Shown piece by piece: positions 56,533-64,000 of a stretch of 64,000 nucleotides of DNA (the first letter of the stretch is position 1; each line of letters opens with the position of its first letter). Under the pieces are notes generated by a model. It saw nothing but the letters and a program-made list of their open reading frames with translations. It was not told the DNA's origin and searched no databases. Source of the stretch: Ananas comosus (taxonomy: Eukaryota; Streptophyta; Magnoliopsida; Poales; Bromeliaceae); the NCBI RefSeq assembly GCF_001540865.1, contig NC_033641.1, positions 5,632,603 through 5,696,602 on the forward strand, read 5' to 3'. The position numbers were made by a program, and so were the translations under genes.

Positions 56533-59458
56533 TGTCACGCCCCAAGACCGCTACCCATTTGGTTCGGTTCGGGCGCGTCGAACAGACGCCGGACGGACAG
56601 TACCTTCCCTGTCCGCCCAAGGCTCAACAACAAGATCATGTACAAGAGTTGCCCAAAATAAACTCAATTAACATACATGATTCAACAAGCACCACAAGTG
56701 CTATACCAACAAGAGCAAGAATCACAAGTAACATACAAGTGAAATAAAGAGAGATACATCTAGCTATTACATCACATTCAACATTGATTTGATTTACATT
56801 TCCATCTCCCAAAAATGAATACATGATCCTCTCACAAACATAATGCTAGCTATCCAAAATACATCATGTCTATAAACATGCACACGAGGGTGCTCTAGAA
56901 CAAATAGGAAACTCTACTAGCTAGCTAGGGCGCTACGCCCTTACCGCGATCCTCCCCCGGAACGCTTGCACACGGCCCTGCAACAAAGTGGGGTGAGAAC
57001 TATATAAATATAGTTTCCAGTGGGTTCGGCCGCTGACTCCGCCGATCTTTCCACTATGTTTAAACAGGTACAGATAGATAAATAAATATGAAATTGCAAC
57101 TATGCTCATCCATGCCTTCAAATGCAAGCAATGCATGGAATATCATCTAACAACAAGCCTACTATCATGCTAGTATGCTTCAACAATGTAATGAATACAA
57201 ATACAATATAGTTATGCAATTCACTAACATATACTATGTCTAATCAGGGTATGAATGCAAATCCACTTATGCTATTCATGTCATTACCCAATCTACTAGG
57301 CTACCCCGCCTCAGATCTCAAATCTCATAGGTACTCACACCACAAATCTAGTAGGTGAAGAGGTGAAGAACTACCCCGCTCTTCGCCCCGACTGATATCT
57401 CAAATCTCACAGGTGAGGAGCTACCCCGCTCTTATCTCACCCGTCTCACATCTCAAGCCATAGGTCTTCAGCTACCCCGCTCTAATCTCATAAGTAATGA
57501 GCTACCCCGCTCAATTCTCATAAGTAATGAGCTACCCCGCTCAATCCTCATAGGGGAAGGGCTACCCCGCCATTCACCCCAACTCACTTCCCAGTCCAAT
57601 GGGTGAGAAGCTACCCCGCTCGTATCCCACCCGGTGAGCTACCCCGCTCGTGAGCTACCCGGCTCATGTGACAACTCCGGAGTGCATTGCTTGTGTGGAG
57701 CGAGCACCACAAGCTCAAAATAGACTATGTGAGTATGATCCAATCCTCGCCAACTAAGGATACCCTGTCAACTAGGTTAACAAATACTCGAAAATCCACC
57801 TATCCCTAGGTCCATGTCAAGTGTCTCAACCACACTAATCAACTCACACTAGGGAATTGAACTATCCCTATGTTTGATGCCATAGTGTCTCAATTACACT
57901 AATTCTCATGCAATATGCCACGATTAGGGAAACTCACCTATTCCCTATGCTCAATGCCACAAGTGTTTCTATTACACTAAGTTCCAATGCCACTCGTCAT
58001 GTTGTTAACATTATTTACATGCCACTCGTCCAAGTCATAGTGTTTTCTATACGCTAGTTCGCATGTCACTAGTTTTCATCATCAAGTCCGAGTTCATCGT
58101 TTTCTTATCACTATAGGATCTCATGTCACAAACCCTAATCCTCATGCATTCTATATTTAAGTGTCAAGTCCATAATGCTACACAACTAGACATGCATGCA
58201 AGGAAATAGAAATGCAACTATACATACATCCTATAATGCATAAGAACAATATGTGTAATATGACCAAAAATCTAACTCGGACATAGAAGGAAGGCTAGTT
58301 GCTTCGGGATGGACACCCCGCAACTTTTAATGCTACCAAGAGGCTAGGGTTCCGATTTCGTGATTTTTGGAAGCTTTCGCCGCAGCTGCGGCAATTTGTA
58401 CCGAAACAGGCCTTTTCTCCAATATCTTCGCGTAGCCTCGTCGTATCGCCGAACCGACTTCGCCAACGCGTCAGAATACCTATCAATTTGGTTTATACAT
58501 GATCAATTTAGATCGAACCCTCACATATTTCAAAATCCCATTTTTGAGCCCTAACATGCAATTACTTCCAAATAATCCAAATTAAATGGAGCAACATGCT
58601 AAGAATGCTCATTAGAGGCTACTAGAACACTTAAGGTTAAGGACTAAGCCAAATCCCAAAAGTTTACCAAAATGTGTACGCCGAGACGGAAGCACGCCGC
58701 TCCAACGGGCGCACGAAAGCTCGATCCGTTGCTCCCAACGCGTTCGCAACTTGTTCTCCGCCAACGCCGTGAATTTGGACGAAAGATCTAGAGAGATGAG
58801 AGAGTTATTTAGAGAGAGAAAGTGAGGATTTCTCTCACTACCACCATGAACGTGTGGTGTTGTGGGGGTGGTGGTGGCTGTGAAGAAGAAGAAGACTAGA
58901 AGCTTCTACTTATAGTCAACATCCCAATAGTAGCATACACTATTCACTTTAGGCAGTACGAAATCTGATATCTTTCGTTGGAGCCCTCTGAATATCCGTT
59001 TGAGCTCAAATTTGACAGTTATATTCGGTTTTGCTTAACTTAACGAAAGAAATTTTAATCTTTCAGTTTCGACCCCGCTTGGTCACCGAAAGCTGTACCG
59101 AACTGTAATCTTTATCAAATAGCAGTTCGATTTTATTCTCCACCTTCCGAGTGTCAGAATGACATGAAACTTTAAATCTAGCCTCATAAAAATAATTCTG
59201 ACATACTCTCCAGTTTTCATAATTTTCCGACACTGTGCATTTTCTGCTAATTTACCAGCACCGCTTTTCATAGAAAATTCTAAATCTTTTGTTTTCGCTC
59301 CGATTTTAGCACAGGTCATTTTCAACTTATACCTTACACCCTTAAGTCCAATAAAAATAATATCTCACACTATTTTTATTTACACTTAATTTTATATTAA
59401 ATTTCGGTATACTACATCCCATCGTAACTTCATAATTTCAGAAGTTCGGTACCTTACA
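56533..59458 (-). mobile_element. Solo LTR in ABCG fragment
   Basis: The 2,926-bp LTR starts TGTCACGCCCCAAGACC and ends GGTACCTTACA. The target duplication AGCAC is perfect (56528-56532 and 59459-59463). The terminal ~35 bases match the solo LTR at 39529, inverted. Unlike that copy it has no ACCGGT array in U3. A TATA-like site (minus strand TATAAG, about 58910) is present. A GAGCTACCCCGCTC array lies at 57300-57665. Confidence 0.93.
57300..57665. repeat. GAGCTACCCCGCTC short repeat array
   Basis: Roughly ten copies of CTACCCCGC[TC] occur, several as GAGCTACCCCGCTC, which can form a 4-bp stem (GAGC/GCTC). Intervals are about 20-50 bp, with ATCTCATAAGTAAT spacers repeated. This array is only in this LTR. 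Confidence 0.7.
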
Positions 59459-59525
59459 AGCACGCGACGGCTCGGCTGGTGGATGGAGGCGACGACGACG
59501 CTCCCGGCGCGCGCGATGCGTGCGG
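59459..59525 (-). pseudogene. ABCG fragment copy 2, upstream part with H-loop
   Basis: The minus strand reads ARIARAGSVVVASIHQPSRR, joining in frame to the part at 56532 once the LTR and one AGCAC are removed. SIHQPS is the conserved H-loop of ABCG ATP-binding domains. This supports the family call. Confidence 0.72.
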
Positions 59526-59539
59526 GAGAAGAGAGATTA

Positions 59540-59547
59540 ACATATTA

Positions 59548-59582
<35 letters not shown>
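59540..59582. repeat. (TA)n(CA)n microsatellite
   Basis: TATATATATA is followed by about eleven CA units. It separates the ABCG scrap from the bromodomain-gene scrap. Confidence 0.85.
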
Positions 59583-59700
59583 CCATCTTTAATAACTTTT
59601 AAAAGGGAAAGAAAAAAAGAAAAAAGAAGAAATTACGACACCAAAAACCTAGAACAGAGAAAAAAAAAAGGAAGAGCGTGAGAGAGAGAACAAGGAGATA

Positions 59701-59978
59701 TGGGGGACGTGGGAGGAGCTCCTCCTCGCCTGCGCCGTTAGCCGCCACAGCGCGCGGAGCTGGGACTCCGTCGCCATGGAGGTCCAGGCGCGGAGCCCCT
59801 TCGTCCACCTCCTCACCCCACACAACTGCCGCCTCTATTTCTGCCACCTTCGCCGCCGCTTCTCCGACGCCGATGCCGACGCCGATCCAGACCTTGCCGA
59901 CGCCATCCCTTAGCTCGAGGAGCTCTGCAAGCTCCGCGTCGTTGAGCTTCGCCGTGAGGTCGAGCGATACCATCTCTC
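59701..59978 (+). pseudogene. Exon of a bromodomain/Myb protein gene
   Basis: The frame reads WGTWEELLLACAVSRHSARS, then WDSVAMEVQARSP and LTPHNCR, then LEELCKLRVVELRREVERYH. This is the N-terminal Myb/SANT-like region of plant DNA-binding bromodomain proteins. A TAG at 59911-59913 interrupts it and no ATG starts this frame nearby. A GTGTAT donor-like site follows at about 59978. No bromodomain is nearby, so only one exon was captured. Confidence 0.65.
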
Positions 59979-60089
59979 GATTGTGTATGCCTCATCTGAA
60001 TCACTCCTCGCGTCCTATTTCATTTTTTTTTCTCCATTTATTTGCACGCGTCGTTAATATTTTTTTCATTTATTTGTATGCGCCCACCA

Positions 60090-60232
60090 GGAAGAAGAGG
60101 AATCCATCGCCCGCAGGAAGAAGAGGAAGAAGAAGAAGAGAAAGAGAAAAAAAAAAATGAAATAGTGCAAACTTTTTCTAAATGGTGCAAGTTTGGCTTA
60201 AAGAGTGTAAAATGTAAAGTATCTCGGGCGGT
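60090..60232. repeat. Inverted copy of the ABCG-block edge
   Basis: This stretch is the reverse complement of about 56092-56200: ATCGCCCGCAGGAAGAAG, then AATAGTGCAAAC and TGGCTTAAAGAGTGTAAA. With 56092-56200 it forms an inverted pair about 4 kb apart that encloses the ABCG and bromodomain scraps. Confidence 0.65.
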
Positions 60233-60350
60233 CTCTGTCTAGGGCGCAATACCCTTACCGCCATCGTCTGCCGGCTCGCTCGGTTCCAACTCTGTAAAAA
60301 ATAGGGTGTGAGAACTACAACAAAATTTTCAGTGGGTTCGGCAACCAACC
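60233..60350 (-). mobile_element. Older LTR fragment, left part
   Basis: LTR interior (GGGCGCAATACCCTTACCGCC, GAGAACTACAAC, CAGTGGGTTCGGCAACC). It continues at 62839 beyond the solo LTR. Confidence 0.6.
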
Positions 60351-62833
60351 TGTCACGCCCCAATCCCCGCCAATTTGGTCGGGTTCGGGTTACGTCAACA
60401 GACGCCGAACGGACAGCATCTCCCCTGTCCGCCCAAGGCTCCAACAACTAGTATAATTAAGCAATCAACAAAGAGATATGCAATTATACAAGGCTTGCAC
60501 GAGGGCAAGCAACAACGGAAGTGAAAGTTCTAAGCTAAGCATACAACCATACACAATATTCGATTACATTTAAACCAAATACTTGTAACTAAAACTATTA
60601 CATTCATTTTGCTTTCATCCATAATTCTTTACATTTCTGTTATTCTCCAAAATACACGATATGTTTTCAACTTTACAAATCTAAATCAACAAAATAAAAA
60701 TTGATACATGTAGGCAAAAGGAATGACTAATGCATAAGTCCCGGTGGCCACTAGCTATGGCACAATAGCCTTGCCACGGTCCTCCGCCGCCCCGCTCGCG
60801 CTCGGACCTGTAGGGTTAGTGGTGTGAGAACTACAACGAAGTTTTCAGTGGGTTCGGCAACTGACCTCGCCGACTTACCCACTAGGCCTATTCAGGCATA
60901 AGTATTTCAAAGAAACGGAAACTGTAACCAATACTAATGCTAATACTATGCCTGCAAGAAAAATGTTAGTGGATATATAATCGAATAATGAATGCTCATG
61001 TTTGCATGCTTGTTCCATAACTTTACTTTGGCTTTTACCGAATCATGCCGGTTAACCTTGTTAACCCCAATAACTCACAACCCGAAATTCCTTAATAACG
61101 GGGGACTTGAACCACCCTAGGGACCGTCCTCTGGGGGGACTTTACCACGCTCAATGGTGACCAACTCCGGAGCGCACCGCTCGAGGAGGAGCTACCTCCC
61201 TCAAGCCAAGACTTGTCGTGAGTGTCGATCCAATTCTCAACTTAAGGATACATAGCCACTAGTCACAATGCCATTGTCATAATAGGTTTCTACCTATTTA
61301 TTCATGCTACTTTCCAAGTCATACTTGTCACAATGTCACTATGGTTAAACTATGTTTAACAACTCATTTCTCAATGCCAATCATCTCTCTATTGTCAATG
61401 TCACCTTTGTTTACTATTATCCAAGTCCAAGTCTCACATTTATACAACTTTAGGGTTCAACCATATATGTCCATTGTGGTTCTATCATTCTCAATGTTCA
61501 ACTACGTTAGAAATATGTAAATGAAATCAAACCAAGGTTCACATGTAATTTAACCCTACTATGCATGAATGACTATACATCAATATGCTCAACAAAAAGG
61601 TGAAATAGACATAAAGGGGAATCCGATGATTCCGGTGTACACCCCCCACCTCAAATAGTGTAGAAGGGTTGTAGTTCGACTCCTGGGATTTTAGGACGCC
61701 TCTCCCGCAACCTAAACCCAAAATAAAGCAAAATTAGGCCCTATATACAAAATCTCATACTAAACCTTTTCGTAACGTTAAACCGAGTGCACGAACGCGT
61801 CGGGAATACCCCCAATTAGGTTTCTACATGATAAATTTTGATCTAAACCCCTCCAATACAAAAGCCCCAATTTGGGTGCCCTAACAATGCCATATTCAAA
61901 TTTCTCCTAGATTGATTTCATCTCTAAGCAAATGATAGGTTAGAATCACCTAGGAAGCTCTCTAATATCATTTCCAAGCTATTGGAACCATTCCTAGAGC
62001 ATCTAACATGATCCCTAATTAACCACCATGAGAGCACCTTAAGAAACCATGGATTTTCATGGGTTCAAGGTTCTACTATACCTCTAAAGCCTCTAAAGAG
62101 ACCAAAACTCCAAACCTAAGGTTTAAATCCTAACCCTAGCGGAGTTCGTGCACAAAATTTACCTTAGCCACGAACTCACCCAAGATCCTTCTTGTTGCAG
62201 AGCCCCAAGAACCACCAAAGCCTCCAAAACCCACTTCTCCAAGCTTCTTCTTCTTCTCTCCTTCTTCTTCTCCTTCTAGAGAAAGAGAGAGAGAGAAATA
62301 TGAGAGAGTGTGAGAGGGAGAGAATGAGAGAAAAGAGCTCTCATCACCCTATATATAACCTCACCATGGCATATTTGCATTTAGGCCCCTCAACATTGCA
62401 TCCTGTGCACTGCCCAGACTGGGCCCTTTTCGGGCACGGGGACCGGTCTCTCTAGCAGGGGACCGGTCCCCGAGAGCACCCTTTGCAGTTTATGCAGCCG
62501 GGGTTCGGTCTCACCCTGAGGGACCGGTCTCACGAGGACCGGTCTCTTCCCGCAGGGACCGGTCCTCGAGAGCAAAACTTCCAGGACTTAGCCGATTTTT
62601 TTCCTCTTCTCGCTGGCCGCGCGTACGGGAACCGGTCTCTCCTTCAGGGACCGATCTCCAAGAGCACAAAATTTGCAATGGTGCATATTTGCTCCAGGTT
62701 GCTCTTCGAGACCTCCTATAATGTACTTTTGCTCTTTTTGACGCCTTCGGCCTTTCCGAAGTGTACCCACCTCGCATTTTGGTTATTTTGACTAAAGTTC
62801 GATATTCGTTTACTGAGGTTTCGGTATATTACA
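60351..62833 (-). mobile_element. Solo LTR related to element 2
   Basis: The 2,483-bp LTR starts TGTCACGCCCCAATCC and ends GGTATATTACA. The target duplication CAACC is perfect (60346-60350 and 62834-62838). It is similar to the element 2 LTRs but clearly diverged. A TATA box (minus strand TTATATATAG, about 62350-62358) and a palindrome array (62442-62656) are present. Confidence 0.93.
62442..62656. promoter_or_regulatory. ACCGGT palindrome array in solo LTR
   Basis: Cores are at 62442, 62462, 62504 (decayed), 62523, 62538, 62558, 62632 and 62651 (ACCGAT). Pair spacings are 20, 19, 20 and 19 bp with one 15-bp step, almost the same layout as the element 2 LTRs. The TATA box is about 84 bp away. 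Confidence 0.62.
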
Positions 62834-62838
62834 CAACC

Positions 62839-63456
62839 ACGTCGACTTTCCCACTAAGTCTAAATCAGGCATAATAGAAGAAAAGAGATATAGATAGTAA
62901 CCAAACTATACAAATGCAGCTAATATGACTGAACAATAATCAATGCAATGCTCAATAGTATGCTCATGATGAATACAAGATCACAATCTCATTGCCCAAT
63001 CTTTTGGCTAACCCGTAGGTTTCGACCTCAACAACTCACAAACCAAATCCCTACTATCGGGAAGATACCCGCTACTACCCGACGGGACCGTCCTCTGGGG
63101 AGATACTCGCTACGACCCAGTGATGACAACTCCGGAGCACATCGCCCGAGGGGGAGCTACCACCCTCGAGCAAGGATTTACAGGTGAGTATGATCCAATC
63201 CTTAACTATAAGGATGCCGAGTTCAATCAATTCCTTAACTATAAGGAAACAATGTACATATGACCCTTAACTTCAAGGTTGTTATGTCATAATGTTACTA
63301 CCTTTGTATACTTGTATTCGTTAAACTTTACTAGTGTCGTATACACTACTTGTTCTTTGTACTCATACAATGATGCCACACTTGTTCTCTAAGTGTTCAA
63401 AACTAGTAGATGCCACTCTCTACGACTCATGTCCACATGTCATATTTGTTTACTAA
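62839..63456 (-). mobile_element. Older LTR fragment, right part
   Basis: It continues the interior begun at 60233, with GTGATGACAACTCCGGAGCAC and TGCCACTCTCTACG motifs. It lacks the promoter half. The MITE starting at 63457 interrupts or ends it. Confidence 0.55.
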
Positions 63457-64000
63457 GGCTGTGTTTGGTTCCGGTATAAGTAAGAACTACTAGTTCCAGG
63501 GATAGGTACAAGTTCAGGTATAAGCAGGAACTAGATCAATTTTGCGTTTGGATGAAAATTGGGTTGTTTTTAGGAATAAGGTAAATAGTATTTGGATGGT
63601 TAGATTGGAGCAAGAGGAATAAGAGTTATAATTTGAAATTAAAATTATATTATATAATTAATTAACATCAAAATATTATTTAAAAATAAATAATAAATTA
63701 ATTATTAATAATTAATTATAAATAATAATAATTATCAGTAATTAATTATAAATAATAAATTAATAATATCGATTATCTAATTAATAATAATAATTATTAA
63801 TAAATAATAATAATTATTAATTATTCTTATTAATTAATTATAAATAATAAATTAATAATAATATTGATTATCTAATTATTAATAATAATTAATATTAATA
63901 TTTATTAATAAATAATAATAATTATTATTATTTAATTATAAATAATAAATTAATAATAATATCCATTATCTAATTATTAAGAATAAGAATTATTAATTAA
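63457..64000. mobile_element. Start of a Tourist-like MITE
   Basis: TAA is followed by GGCTGTGTTTGGTTCCGG, a typical terminal inverted repeat of PIF/Harbinger MITEs. From 63640 the sequence is almost pure A/T with AATAATAATTATTAA units. The right end is outside the window. Confidence 0.55.

Noticed and set aside
1..64000. tRNA, rRNA or other structural RNA genes
   Set aside because: None was seen; the only tRNA-related sequences are the two primer binding sites of the retrotransposons.

Overview
This is plant nuclear DNA, and the codon style and gene families suggest a monocot. Pineapple-like LTR families come to mind, but the species is an inference of low confidence. The window holds one intact host gene, the minus-strand gene for DNA polymerase epsilon subunit B (DPB2). 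Its coding region runs from 53651 down to 35870 in 13 exons whose phases all fit and which sum to 531 codons. Almost everything else is transposable elements or broken gene pieces.

Region 1-4007 is a stack of truncated long LTRs nested in one another. Region 4008-4481 continues at 14653-15430 as a broken minus-strand plant gene, split by a Ty3/gypsy chromovirus (element 1, 4482-14647, target duplication TGCCT). A small (TA)n-flanked MITE at 16046 contains a second chromovirus (element 2, 16246-31310, duplication AACTT). The 3' LTR of element 2 holds a solo LTR (16772-21823, CCGAC), which itself holds another solo LTR (17489-19993, ACTAT). Both elements are defective: element 1 by frameshifts and one stop, element 2 by several stop codons. 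Each keeps PBS, PPT, gag, protease, RT, RNase H, integrase and chromodomain traces.

Region 31311-35161 holds the rest of the MITE, a (TA)n tract, a Copia 3' LTR, LTR scraps, two adjacent perfect hairpins, and a probable Helitron 3' end lying close to the 3' end of DPB2. The 12.7-kb intron 5 of DPB2 is a transposon trap: a hAT transposase pseudogene carrying a solo LTR (ACGAT) and two inverted copies of a ~214-bp MITE, a decayed gypsy element, an 834-bp PIF/Harbinger-type MITE and a ~0.5-kb direct repeat.

Upstream of DPB2 (53940-60230) lies a rearranged mosaic: two copies of an ABCG-transporter fragment, one of them split by a solo LTR (AGCAC), plus an exon of a bromodomain/Myb gene. The right end has another solo LTR (60351-62833, CAACC) inside an older LTR, and then the start of a Tourist-like MITE.

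The most interesting pattern is shared by most of the LTRs. Just upstream of the LTR TATA box (59-86 bp away) there are arrays of short palindromes centred on ACCGGT, mostly in pairs about 20 bp apart. The same layout occurs in several gypsy families and in the unrelated Copia LTR. Palindrome symmetry is kept even where the bases differ (GGGACCGGTCCC, TGTACCGGTACA, GGGTCCGGACCC).
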